A stretch of DNA of 40,398 bases, taken from JACRGC01 sp035288785. Its GTDB lineage: Archaea > Micrarchaeota > Micrarchaeia > Norongarragalinales > SBBD01. The notes below the pieces were generated by a model that saw only the letters and a list, made by a program, of their open reading frames with translations, did not search any database and had not been told where the DNA came from. Of the stretch, positions 23,410 through 31,690 are shown one piece after another (position 1 is the first letter of the stretch; each line of letters starts with the position of its first letter). The position numbers and the translations under genes are program-made. The stretch spans positions 1 through 40,398 of the forward strand of contig DATDZF010000039.1 of assembly GCA_035288785.1 (NCBI GenBank), read 5' to 3'.

Positions 23410-23976
23410 ATGGCTAAAATCTACACTAAAACCGGGGATTCCGGCGAAACCTCCTTTTATGGGGGCAAGCGCATCCCAAAGCACGATTTGCGCCTGGAGG
23501 TCTATGGCACTCTGGACGAGCTCAATTCCATATTGGGGATGGCAAGGTCGCTTTACGATCTGGGGGATAATACGGGGATGTTCCCCGATGCAGCCTCAAT
23601 TAATCCCCTGCTAAAGAGCCTCCAGCAGGACCTTTTTGTTGTCGGCTCGGATATCGCTGCCCCGGAAAGTCATAAGATCGACCGCGTGGGGCCAAGCATG
23701 GTGGAGAGGATTGAAAGGGAAATCGATGCACTTGACTCCAAGCTTCCGCCGCTAAATAATTTCATCCTCCCGGTCGGCACAATTGCCGCCTCGACAATGC
23801 ATTTTGCCAGGACCGTTTGCAGAAGGGCGGAGCGAAGGCTAAGCGAACTTAACTCGAAGGAAAAAATCAACCCGGAACTCCTCAAATACGTGAACCGGCT
23901 CTCGGACCTTCTGTTTATCCTGGCAAGATATGAAAACTCTTTCCAAGGCGCCAAAGAAGAGGAATGGAAAGGCTGA
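23410..23976 (+). CDS. ATP:cob(I)alamin adenosyltransferase, PduO type
   Basis: 188 residues from the ATG at 23410, close to the family length; the longer frame to 23344 would overlap the toxin gene. The ATP-binding N terminus KIYTKTGDSGETSFYGGKR is intact, as are Arg-rich RTVCRRAERRL and the final NRLSDLLFILARYE, the hallmarks of PduO/MMAB enzymes that attach the adenosyl group to cobalamin. A B12-dependent enzyme, for instance class II ribonucleotide reductase, is thus expected elsewhere in the genome. It follows the toxin gene by 10 bp but is probably functionally unrelated. Confidence 0.9.
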   Translation: MAKIYTKTGDSGETSFYGGKRIPKHDLRLEVYGTLDELNSILGMARSLYDLGDNTGMFPDAASINPLLKSLQQDLFVVGSDIAAPESHKIDRVGPSMVERIEREIDALDSKLPPLNNFILPVGTIAASTMHFARTVCRRAERRLSELNSKEKINPELLKYVNRLSDLLFILARYENSFQGAKEEEWKG

Positions 23977-24066
23977 GTCGAGGCGCCAAAGATAATAAAT
24001 GTTCGGGCGCATTATTGGATTGGGTCGGGGATAGCCTGATTGCATTCATCTCATCTGTGAATAACC

Positions 24067-25413
24067 ATGCCGCAACGGAACGAGGAAGCTGAAAAGGCCC
24101 GGGGCAGGAAACAGCCAGTAGGCAGCTTTGGGGGGGACGCAGAGCGGGTTGGGGAGGATGGCCGGTTTGTTTTTTACCGCTTTGGGCAGGAGCATGATGT
24201 TGCGAACAACCCATCTTTCAAGAGGATGTACCGGTCCACGTATGTGCCATCATTCCCAAGGTCAGAGCTTCAGGCGCTTTCGACATTTGGGCATGAATTG
24301 TCCAATCCGAATGCGCATGTAGTTGTCGCGGTTCCAAAGCGCGGAAAATTCGCCGGCCAGATGGTCGGGGGGTCCCTTGGGTCGTATGTGGGGAAGGGCA
24401 TTTACTTCACAGGCTACACCTGGGCAAATCCAAATGCGCGCCATTTGGGCGTTGGGACCGCAAGCCAGAAGGCGATGCAAAATCTGGCCCTTTCAAGATA
24501 CAATGCCAGCGCAAAGGAGGGCGGCAGGGGCGTTGTCCGCTGGTATGGCGGCGAGTCAAACCTCCTTCCTTCAGTGCAGGCGCTGCGGGCAGTTCCCGAC
24601 GCACAGAAAGTTAAGTTTGGCGATGATGCTGTGCGGCTTTTATGGAAGCATGATTTAGGGAGGACAAACCTTGGCCTTCCGGGATTTGCGGCACAGCCCA
24701 AGGCACAAGAACTTTCACGCGTTCCGATTTACCTGCATCTCAAACGGTTTGTGGGAGTTGCCGAAGGGAAACCGGTTCAGGTCAGATCTTTCGAGGAGGA
24801 ATTCCCCCGCAAGAGTGGAGAAAGCCAGGTGGCATATTCCCAGCGGGTTGACAGGCTGTCACGTTTTGCGGGCCTTAAGGCCGTTGCAGGAATCCTCAAG
24901 AGCGTAGCCCCTTACAATACGCTCAATGCCATCCAGCGCCGGGCGTACGTTTATGCAGCAATGGGTGGGGGCTATTCCGAAGCGGAGATCGGGCGGATGC
25001 GCCAGATGGGCAAATCAGATGCGCAGATTGCCAGCGCGATTGCGGAAAGGGTGCATGCGCTCGGCTATAATCTGGATCGGGCTGGCTCGATGCGGGCATT
25101 CAAGATGCAGCTAAGCCGCCAGCTGGGCCGCAGCGCCTCCCAGGAGGAGGTGGCGGCTTCGTTCCGGAAGGCATTGTTCAAGGCGCGCATGGAAATGGGC
25201 ATCTTAGGTGGAAGGGTGGCCTTAAGGCCCATACCTGAATCCTTCACTCTAGCGCATATGGTTTATGCCCAAGAGACTCGTGCAAGGCTGCGGCAATTAT
25301 CCTTGGGAAGGGGGATAGCTGCAAATGCACTTGCCAGGGAGCAAATAGCCAAAGCTGGCAGGGAATCTCGGCTCAAGCAAATTGCCGCCGGAAAAAAGAG
25401 GGCTGCTGCATAA
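24067..25413 (+). CDS. Unknown protein with a possible GNAT-like N-terminal domain
   Basis: 448 residues. Residues about 30-170 show a GNAT-like order: MYRSTYVPSFPRSELQAL, then strands AHVVVAV and GQMVGGSLGSYV, then YTWANPNARHLGVGTASQKAM, which resembles an acetyl-CoA loop (His-Leu-Gly-Val-Gly-Thr) leading into a helix. The C-terminal half (about 250-445) is basic, Ala/Arg-rich and helical, with no recognised motif. The basic tail suggests nucleic-acid or ribosome contact. The domain call is tentative. It lies between the adenosyltransferase and a large non-coding hairpin array. Confidence 0.5.
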   Translation: MPQRNEEAEKARGRKQPVGSFGGDAERVGEDGRFVFYRFGQEHDVANNPSFKRMYRSTYVPSFPRSELQALSTFGHELSNPNAHVVVAVPKRGKFAGQMVGGSLGSYVGKGIYFTGYTWANPNARHLGVGTASQKAMQNLALSRYNASAKEGGRGVVRWYGGESNLLPSVQALRAVPDAQKVKFGDDAVRLLWKHDLGRTNLGLPGFAAQPKAQELSRVPIYLHLKRFVGVAEGKPVQVRSFEEEFPRKSGESQVAYSQRVDRLSRFAGLKAVAGILKSVAPYNTLNAIQRRAYVYAAMGGGYSEAEIGRMRQMGKSDAQIASAIAERVHALGYNLDRAGSMRAFKMQLSRQLGRSASQEEVAASFRKALFKARMEMGILGGRVALRPIPESFTLAHMVYAQETRARLRQLSLGRGIAANALAREQIAKAGRESRLKQIAAGKKRAAA

Positions 25414-25489
25414 GTTGCAGCCTTCAACGCTACGCCCTTGCGGTATAAAATAGCTGCGTAAAAAGGAAGTGCAGGGGAAGGGATTTTCA

Positions 25490-25757
25490 TGCCTTGCCTT
25501 TCTTTCACAAAAGAAAGGCGATGGCGCCGCCAAAGAAAGGTATTTTGAATTTGCGAATCAAAATCATTTTCTTTTGTATCGACCCTACTTTTCTTTCTGA
25601 AAAGAAAAGCTGGGTCTTTTGAACCCTTGAACCCCTAAGGGATCAGACCCTGAATCTGACGCATTTGACCAGGCTTTGCTACCCCTGCATAAGGGTAGGA
25701 TTAGAGGGGGTGAGGAATAAAAAACGTCTGATTAGCTACCCTTCTCCTGAGGGTGCT
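25490..25757. repeat. Intergenic hairpin array, copy C (at least five stem-loops)
   Basis: This fills most of the 389-bp gap at 25414-25802. Stem-loops read by eye: GCCTTTCTTT-CACA-AAAGAAAGGC (25496-25519); GACCC...CTTTTCTTT-CTGA-AAAGAAAAG...GGGTC (25581-25616); CCCTT/AAGGG (25624-25641); TCAGA/TCTGA (25643-25659); CTACCC/GGGTAG (25679-25698); AGC.ACCCT/AGGGTGCT (25734-25757, one bulged base). The core GGCGATGGCGCCGCC (25517-25531) and the 10-mer TCTGACGCAT (25655-25664) tie it to the other arrays. Nothing protein-like is seen. Confidence 0.65.
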
Positions 25758-25770
25758 GCTGCGGCAAAAC

Positions 25771-25780
25771 AATTTTAATT
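25771..25780 (+). promoter_or_regulatory. TATA box for a leaderless gene
   Basis: AATTTTAATT is centred 27 nt before the ATG at 25803 with no ribosome site between them, as for a leaderless archaeal transcript. Confidence 0.55.
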
Positions 25781-25802
25781 TCAATGGCGCACTCATACTT
25801 CC

Positions 25803-26702
25803 ATGCTCTCGAAAGTGGAACTGCAAAAGGAGGCCGCAATGCTCACAGTCGATGCCTCCTATCTAAGAAGGAGGTTCGATCATGCCTCAAGCGCCTGCAT
25901 CAAATGCCGTCCTACCGAGGAGAGGGGGCGAATCAGGGACGCACTGCTAAGACACAGGCGGGCAATGGATGCTGCCGGAATCCCCTTCAATTTCGTCCTT
26001 CTTAGGGGGAGTGCCTTCCATCTCCCATTTGCAAGGAGGCTTGCGTTCCATTACAGGTTCCCGTATGATTCGTGCGGGATCTGCCTTTCCCATAGGGAAA
26101 AATTCGACCATGTGCTAAAAAAAGTAAAAACCGCCCCCGAGGACATAGATTTTGTTACCATAGGGATCCCACAAAATAGGGCGAGGGACTTCCTGTCAAT
26201 TGCCAGTGAGCATGAGAAGCAAGGCCTTGGGCTGCATGCCCACATCACCGACCATCAGATCGCGCATCCATCCCACACGTATTCCAGTTTCTTCAACTGG
26301 TCCATGAAGCTGAGGATACCGCATATGCAAGAGGAAGTAAACCCAATCAAGTTTGCTAGGCATTTGGCTGCAATGACCTATTTCCTTTTTGCTTATCCTG
26401 TTGTAGCGGCACATCCCAGCACAAGGAAGCGCCATGAGCGTGAATTAAGGGTAATACGAAGGCGTTTCCAGAGGCATCTTCGGACTCTTACAGTCCCCCA
26501 GCTTCGGGAATTCAACCGGGTCATGAAGTGGTGCCTTAGCCGTGAAGGATATTCGCTGTATAATCTAGGCGGTTCAAAGGCCGAGCGGCATGCGGCCATA
26601 TCGAGGCCAAGTGCGCAAAGCAGCCGGGACATTGAAGGGTTCGGTAAGGAGCTGATATTCCATTTATCGGAGATGCATAGCTACGATAGGCGGCATAAGT
26701 AG
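25803..26702 (+). CDS. Unknown basic, histidine-rich protein
   Basis: 299 residues, unusually rich in Arg and His. Two Cys-X-X-Cys-like pairs occur (SACIKCRP near residue 32 and DSCGICLSHREKF near 90), and the His-containing segments GLHAHITDHQIAHPSHTY and FHLSEMHSYDRRHK could bind metal. The middle is hydrophobic enough for a folded core (FARHLAAMTYFLFAYPVVAAHP). No family was recognised; a metal-dependent nucleic-acid enzyme is possible but unproven. It begins after hairpin array C and is followed by the glycosyltransferase with its own promoter. Confidence 0.5.
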   Translation: MLSKVELQKEAAMLTVDASYLRRRFDHASSACIKCRPTEERGRIRDALLRHRRAMDAAGIPFNFVLLRGSAFHLPFARRLAFHYRFPYDSCGICLSHREKFDHVLKKVKTAPEDIDFVTIGIPQNRARDFLSIASEHEKQGLGLHAHITDHQIAHPSHTYSSFFNWSMKLRIPHMQEEVNPIKFARHLAAMTYFLFAYPVVAAHPSTRKRHERELRVIRRRFQRHLRTLTVPQLREFNRVMKWCLSREGYSLYNLGGSKAERHAAISRPSAQSSRDIEGFGKELIFHLSEMHSYDRRHK

Positions 26703-26783
26703 TGCTGCCCCACACGAAGAAGTCCCGTGCTGCCCCTTAAATTATTTTGCCAACGTATATATCTCCTCAATTGGTGAATGCGC

Positions 26784-27533
26784 ATGGCGAAAAAAAACAC
26801 AAAAGCAGCGCCTTGGCTGTCTATCGTGCTTCCCACCTACAACGAACGGCAAAACCTCGAGGTGCTTATCCCGGAGCTGGAGCAGATGATACGAAAGCAG
26901 GGCTACTTCGCCGAAATTGTCGTAGTGGATGATTCCTCAAAGGACGGCACCCCCGCGCTGGTAAATAGCTTCCAGAAGAAATATGGCAACATCCGGCTGC
27001 TCGAAAGGCCGCTTAAGGAGGGGCTTGGCGCCGCATTGAGGGCGGGCTACAATTTTTCGAGGGGCAGAATAATCCTGTCAATGGATTCCGACCTTTCCGT
27101 TGAGCCCGAATATGTCCCCAAGCTGCTCAATAAATTGGATGCGGGATTCGATTTCGTGGTGGGCTCAAGGCACACTTCCGGGAGCGCCTATGATGCGCCG
27201 TCCCTCAAGACTTCGCTCAAAAAGGCGGTCAGCACGATGGGCAACGCACTTATCCTTGCATTGATCGGTCTTCCCTTGAGGGATTGCTCCATGAATTTCC
27301 GTGCAATGAAGGCAAACTGGTGGAGAAAAATCAAGACTCATGAGAAGCGCAATGCATTCCTCTTCGAGATGATTTTCGAAATCCACAGGCTGGGCGGAAG
27401 GGTTGGCGAAATACCCTTCAGGTTCAAGGAACGCAGGTTTGGGAAATCGAAGATGGTCCTATCTACTGAAGTTGTTCCCTTCCTGGTAAAGGCATTCAAG
27501 TACGCGATTGGGAGGCTGCGGGGGAAATATTGA
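26784..27533 (+). CDS. GT2 family glycosyltransferase, dolichyl-phosphate mannosyltransferase-like
   Basis: 249 residues from the ATG at 26784, preferred to 26778 because GGTGA then sits 6 nt upstream. The family-2 core is clear: SIVLPTYNERQNLEVLI, the nucleotide-binding Asp pair in IVVVDDSSKDGTP, the metal motif LSMDSDLSVEPEYV, and VVGSRH. C-terminal residues include DCSMNFRAM, where DPM synthases usually have DxxSGFR, and FKERRFGKSKM. Such enzymes move mannose or glucose from a nucleotide sugar to a polyprenyl phosphate for N-glycosylation. No C-terminal membrane helices are present. Confidence 0.88.
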   Translation: MAKKNTKAAPWLSIVLPTYNERQNLEVLIPELEQMIRKQGYFAEIVVVDDSSKDGTPALVNSFQKKYGNIRLLERPLKEGLGAALRAGYNFSRGRIILSMDSDLSVEPEYVPKLLNKLDAGFDFVVGSRHTSGSAYDAPSLKTSLKKAVSTMGNALILALIGLPLRDCSMNFRAMKANWWRKIKTHEKRNAFLFEMIFEIHRLGGRVGEIPFRFKERRFGKSKMVLSTEVVPFLVKAFKYAIGRLRGKY

Positions 27534-27541
27534 GCGGCCAG

Positions 27542-28213
27542 TTATTGCGCAATTTTTCCCATGAGCTTCCCTTCCATCATCAGCAGACTTGTTTTCGAAT
27601 TACCATGCTGCTGCCCAAATGCCGCTTCAAAGCCCATTGTTCCGCAATAAGGTGAGATTGCCCCTGCGGATCCCGGATGTTTTGGCAGCCAGCTTGTGAG
27701 ATCATATGCCCTCCCCTGGAATGCCACCCAGCAATCATTTTCTGCCTTATGCTTTGCGAGCTCCCCCAGGGAAATCACCTGGAGTTCGCTGTCCGGGGCT
27801 TGTGAGGCTGCAATTGGCGGACCCCTTGCGCCCGTAGGGATGGCAAGGGCGCATGCAAGTATTCCGCTTTCAATTTTGCATGTGGATTTCTGCTCCCCCC
27901 TCGGTGTTTGGATAGTGCAAGAATCCCCCTCTTTTTTTCCTGAGCAAGCGTCAATAGCCGCCTTTTGCCTCTCATCTGCCATTTGCCTTTGCTGCTCTTC
28001 CGTGAGGTTGCCAAAGCTGCCATTGCGCGATCCGCCCGGAAATCCGTTTCCGCCAAAGCTTCCATTCCTTGGGCCTCCTCCGCTTCTATTCTGGAAATGC
28101 TCTTGGAACTGGCCGTCTGTGCCATCGTCCGTTCCTCCGCTAGTGCACCCCATGAGGAGCACGCCTGAGCTTGAGAGCAGAGCTAAAATTATTGCGTATT
28201 GTATATTGCCCAT
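27542..28213 (-). CDS. Lipoprotein with a cytochrome b5-like haem-binding domain
   Basis: About 223 residues from the ATG at 28213, with a GGGGGATGAT ribosome site directly upstream. The signal peptide ends in a lipobox (SGVLLMGC), so the mature protein should be lipid-anchored outside the membrane. A Gly/Asn/Phe-rich linker follows. Residues about 150-223 match cytochrome b5: ELAKHKAENDCWVAFQG, AYDLTSWLPKHPG and, near the end, AFGQQHGNS, supplying the two axial His ligands in the usual positions, though HPGG reads HPGS. It would carry electrons or bind haem at the cell surface. It lies 38 bp downstream of the ABC permease gene on the same strand. Confidence 0.75.
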   Translation of the reverse strand: MGNIQYAIILALLSSSGVLLMGCTSGGTDDGTDGQFQEHFQNRSGGGPRNGSFGGNGFPGGSRNGSFGNLTEEQQRQMADERQKAAIDACSGKKEGDSCTIQTPRGEQKSTCKIESGILACALAIPTGARGPPIAASQAPDSELQVISLGELAKHKAENDCWVAFQGRAYDLTSWLPKHPGSAGAISPYCGTMGFEAAFGQQHGNSKTSLLMMEGKLMGKIAQ

Positions 28214-28251
28214 ATCATCCCCCTCCCATTTATGTTTTTTTAACAATTTTT

Positions 28252-29523
28252 TTATTCGTATCTTAACGATTCCACCGGCTGCAATTTTGCCGCGTTCCTT
28301 GCGGGAATGGCGCCGGAGGCAACGCCAACGATCCCCGAAAACACCAGCGAGCCCGCCATCAGGTCGGCCGTGATGAGGCTTGGAACGGAGAAGGCCGCCA
28401 GTATGTTAGAAACAATAAGGCTAAGGGCAATCCCTAGTGTGCCCCCGGCCACCCCGATTATCGCAGCTTCCGTCAGGAACATCGCAGTCACTTCCGAATC
28501 CTTCATCCCAAGCGATTTCAGAATCCCAATTTCCCTTGTCCTCTCAAGAACGCTCATGAACATCGTGTTCGCAACCCCGATTGCGCCCACTAGGAGCGAA
28601 ATCGCGGCTATGCCCCCAAGGAAAAGCGCAAGCATATTCGTCACGTCTGAAACGGTCGATTGCAGGAAAGATGCGGTCGTGATCGTGAAATCGGCCTTGT
28701 CGGGGGTTAGCCGGTGAAGGTCGAGGAGCTTTGTTTCAATTCTCGCCGCGACCTCGTCCGGGCTACTCCCCGGCTGCACCTTCACGAAAACCTGGTTGGC
28801 ATTTTCGGACTCATTCAATAAGGTTTTTGCAACCTCAATTGGCACGTATACCACGCTGTCGGATGTTGTGAGCGAACCTGAGGTCTGGTTCAATAATCCC
28901 ACAACCCTGAAATAATAGTCCCCAATTTTCATCTGCCGGTTCAGCAGCTCCTCCCCTTCGAACGTTTGGGAATGCACGCGATACCCCAACATGATTGAAT
29001 AGCGGTCGCTGGGGTTGAGGAGTTTTCCATCAAGCAGCGTCGTGGTGCTTATCTGGTTGAAAGCTGCAGGGTCGATTCCCACGATCTGCACGGACGCGTT
29101 CCTCCCCTTGAACGAGGCGCGCTTGCTTCCCTGCAACCTGACATCTACCGCAAGCACACCCTCCACGAGCTTAAGGTCCTCCGCTTCGCTGAATTTTAGC
29201 TCGTTCGTCCCCTGGTTGATCCTGCCCCCAAAAGTGCCCGCTGCCCCTCCGCCCGGAGCCCCGCCCCCAAAGCCTCCTCCTCCGCCGATGAAAACGCCTC
29301 CGCCCTCCCTGAAGGACCTGCTTGCGCCCGGGGTGATCTGGATGACGTCGTTCCCAAGAAGGTTCAGCCTCGAGCTCACCTGCTGGTTGACGCCATTGGC
29401 AAGCGAAATTAGGGTGATGATCGACGCTACGGCGATCACTATCCCGAGCACTGTAAGCCATGCGCGCAGCTTGCGCCCTCGCATGTTGCTAATGGAGAGC
29501 GCCGCCACGTCAACGTACTTCAT
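28252..29523 (-). CDS. ABC transporter permease, MacB/FtsX family
   Basis: 423 residues. One membrane helix near the N terminus (about 22-44, LRAWLTVLGIVIAVASIITLI) is followed by a large extracytoplasmic domain with a Gly-rich insert (about 75-100), and three C-terminal helices (about 290-410). The FtsX-domain signature TREIGILKSLGMKDSEV lies in the cytoplasmic loop. This is the MacB/LolC-type layout (1+3 helices) used for mechanotransmission across the membrane rather than passage through it. Its start overlaps the stop of the CARDB-like gene (ATGA), so it is translationally coupled. Confidence 0.9.
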   Translation of the reverse strand: MKYVDVAALSISNMRGRKLRAWLTVLGIVIAVASIITLISLANGVNQQVSSRLNLLGNDVIQITPGASRSFREGGGVFIGGGGGFGGGAPGGGAAGTFGGRINQGTNELKFSEAEDLKLVEGVLAVDVRLQGSKRASFKGRNASVQIVGIDPAAFNQISTTTLLDGKLLNPSDRYSIMLGYRVHSQTFEGEELLNRQMKIGDYYFRVVGLLNQTSGSLTTSDSVVYVPIEVAKTLLNESENANQVFVKVQPGSSPDEVAARIETKLLDLHRLTPDKADFTITTASFLQSTVSDVTNMLALFLGGIAAISLLVGAIGVANTMFMSVLERTREIGILKSLGMKDSEVTAMFLTEAAIIGVAGGTLGIALSLIVSNILAAFSVPSLITADLMAGSLVFSGIVGVASGAIPARNAAKLQPVESLRYE

Positions 29524-30797
29524 TTATGGCGCCTCTTATACCATTTATAACCGAAGAGCGCAACAAGCAGCACTGCGACGGCGCCCCCGATGACTACGGG
29601 CTGCTGCCCTAAAATGGTGAATTGCTGGGACGTCCTCCCGAACCTTTGGGTGCTGCCAATTGCGCCATTTTGCAAGCTGTTGCCCGTTCCCGATGCGCTA
29701 GTGGAAGCCCCTACCTCGATTTCCTTTTTCTGCGTGTGCTCGACATTCAGGGAATCCTTGTAGCTGACCTCGACATTAATCTTTCCGGAACCTTGGGCAC
29801 CCCCCCTTGGAACCAATGTGAGCGACATGGTCACGGAATCGTCAAGATTCAGCGTCCCGAAAAATTTCTCGGATGTGCCGGTTATCCGAAAATCGGAGGA
29901 TTCTGCCGAAACATAGACGCCCCGGACGGGCGTATCCCCGACGTTTGCGACAGTAACGACCACATTCTGGCTGGTGGTGCTTGTGGAAGCTGTGCTCGTA
30001 TCTGCCGTGAGTAACAGGTCGGTTTTGGATTCGACCTTGATGCCAAACGTCTGGGTGATGGTAGGCTGGAGTACCTTATCGACTTTGTATGTCACCAGAA
30101 GCGTGATGGGATAATACCCCGGTTCCGCGGATGGGCTGATCCCCGTCTTGAAATCGACCTTACTGCTGGAATCCGCCTGTATCGATTCAATATGCATGCG
30201 GTCGGACCCGATCGGAAGGAGCACGTTTCCCGAGGTGTATTGCATTTGTATGATCACGTCATCCGCGTTCCTGCTCCCCACGTTTTCGAGCGTGACGGGC
30301 AAGTTCACGGCATCCCCCGCAAAAACCCTAACGCCGCTTTCCACGGTTGCAATGAGGGCATTGGAGAGAAGGGGCTCGTTGATCGTCAAGAGTATTTCTG
30401 CGACCTGCGCATCCACGCCCTGTGACCCCGCCGCATAGACGTATATAGTATACGCGCCCGGCTTGGTGCTGTTGGGGATGTTGAAATTCACCACAATCCT
30501 TTTTTTCGCCCCGGAGGCCATGTCGTCAAGGAAATAGTTGCTCGTTTGGGATATGAAGGGCACCAGCACATTCACTTCCACGTTCTCTGCAGTAACCGTG
30601 GCCAAATTCTCCAGGTCGAATTGCAGCCGCACCTCATCGCCGGGATAAACCCGGTCGGGCGCCTGCTGCAGGTCATTGATTGTGAATCCCGACTCATAGC
30701 TGCCCGCTATCCGGGTCACATTGTACGTTGCGGCATCCGCCAACGCGGCATATGCTATCAGAAGCAAAGCCCATGCACAAACCATTCCCATTCTCAT
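29520..30797 (-). CDS. Exported CARDB-like repeat protein with C-terminal membrane anchor
   Basis: About 425 residues from the ATG at 30797, chosen because GGGGTG lies 6 nt upstream. A signal peptide (ending in AALADA) is followed by three to four immunoglobulin-like beta repeats of the CARDB/NPCBM-associated type; examples are VRLQFDLENLATVTAENVEV, NLPVTLENVGSRNADDV and VVVTVANVGDTPVRGVYV. A Ser/Thr/Gly-rich stalk, a C-terminal transmembrane helix (VVIGGAVAVLLVALFGY) and a short basic tail complete it. The position between the ABC ATPase and permease genes suggests a substrate-binding or adaptor partner on the outer face, taking the place of MacA. Confidence 0.8.
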   Translation of the reverse strand: MRMGMVCAWALLLIAYAALADAATYNVTRIAGSYESGFTINDLQQAPDRVYPGDEVRLQFDLENLATVTAENVEVNVLVPFISQTSNYFLDDMASGAKKRIVVNFNIPNSTKPGAYTIYVYAAGSQGVDAQVAEILLTINEPLLSNALIATVESGVRVFAGDAVNLPVTLENVGSRNADDVIIQMQYTSGNVLLPIGSDRMHIESIQADSSSKVDFKTGISPSAEPGYYPITLLVTYKVDKVLQPTITQTFGIKVESKTDLLLTADTSTASTSTTSQNVVVTVANVGDTPVRGVYVSAESSDFRITGTSEKFFGTLNLDDSVTMSLTLVPRGGAQGSGKINVEVSYKDSLNVEHTQKKEIEVGASTSASGTGNSLQNGAIGSTQRFGRTSQQFTILGQQPVVIGGAVAVLLVALFGYKWYKRRHK

Positions 30798-30810
30798 AAA
30801 AAACACCCCA

Positions 30811-31539
30811 TTATTTCAATTTCAAGTTTTTTCCCCTGCCGGAATGCGTTGCCTCCTCCGACTCTATTTTCCCGTCCCGCAGGTGGATGATCCGTTTGCT
30901 GTATTGCGCGACCACTGGTTCGTGGGTCACAAGAATGACCGTGGCGCCGCCCTTACCAAGATCTCCAATCAAGTCCATTACCTCCTCCCCAGATTTGGAA
31001 TCAAGGTTTCCAGTTGGCTCGTCCGCGAGGAGGAATGAGGGATTGTTTGCAAGCGCCCTAGCTATTGCCACGCGCTGCTTTTCCCCTCCGGACAATTCCT
31101 TGGGCTTGTGGCCCTGCCGCTCCTTCAGGCCGACACTTTCAAGGAGCGTTAGCGCCCTCCTTTGCCGCTCCTCCCCCGGGATTTCGTTGATGGCCATTGC
31201 CACCTCCACATTCTGGAGCGCGGTGAGATTCGAGAGCAGATTGAACGCCTGGAACACGAACCCGATTTTCGTGCACCTCACCTCCGCGAGCCGGTTTGGG
31301 GAGAATGTGGAAATGTCCTCGCCGTCAATGAAAACCTTTCCGAAGGAAGGAAGGTCCAGGCAGCCCATGAGCTGGAGCATGGTGCTTTTTCCGCTTCCGG
31401 ATGGGCCCATGATTGATACGAATTCCCCCCGTTTCACCGAAAATGAAACGTCCTCAAGCACGCGCAGCCTCCTGTTCCCTATGGGGTATTCCTTGGTTAC
31501 CCCCTCAAACCTTATCACATCAACTTTATCGGCCATCAT
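30811..31539 (-). CDS. ABC transporter ATPase, MacB/LolD family
   Basis: About 242 residues from the ATG at 31539. All motifs are intact: Walker A GPSGSGKSTM, Q-loop FVFQAFNLL, signature ELSGGEKQRVAIARAL, Walker B FLLADEPTGNLDS, and the switch His in ILVTHEP. The sequence DEPTGNLD after Walker B is typical of the MacB/LolD/FtsE group. It is the first gene of a minus-strand operon followed by the CARDB-like protein (13 bp gap), permease and, probably, the cytochrome-b5-like lipoprotein. Operator-like repeats lie directly upstream. Confidence 0.93.
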   Translation of the reverse strand: MMADKVDVIRFEGVTKEYPIGNRRLRVLEDVSFSVKRGEFVSIMGPSGSGKSTMLQLMGCLDLPSFGKVFIDGEDISTFSPNRLAEVRCTKIGFVFQAFNLLSNLTALQNVEVAMAINEIPGEERQRRALTLLESVGLKERQGHKPKELSGGEKQRVAIARALANNPSFLLADEPTGNLDSKSGEEVMDLIGDLGKGGATVILVTHEPVVAQYSKRIIHLRDGKIESEEATHSGRGKNLKLK

Positions 31540-31558
31540 CAAACCAACCAATAAGTCT

Positions 31559-31650
31559 ATTTCAAGTCATTTCAAGTGGAAAAACTTATATATGTAATGG
31601 ATTATATTAGTTATGTGAAATAACCTGAAATAAGTAATAAACTGAAATCA
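31559..31650. promoter_or_regulatory. Divergent promoter with repeated ATTTCA half-sites
   Basis: The ABC operon and the membrane regulator are transcribed apart from here. On the left are two exact copies of ATTTCAAGT (31559-31567 and 31569-31577), 10 bp apart. On the right are TGAAATAA at 31616-31623 and 31626-31633, again 10 bp apart, and TGAAATCA at 31643-31650, the same half-site on the other strand. Two TATA-like boxes (TTATATAT 31587-31594, TTATATTA 31602-31609) lie between. Each set of repeats would cover one transcription start, suggesting co-repression of both directions. Confidence 0.8.
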
Positions 31651-31690
31651 ATTATTGGGTTTTCGGCGAGTTTGGCGGCTGGTGGTTGTA

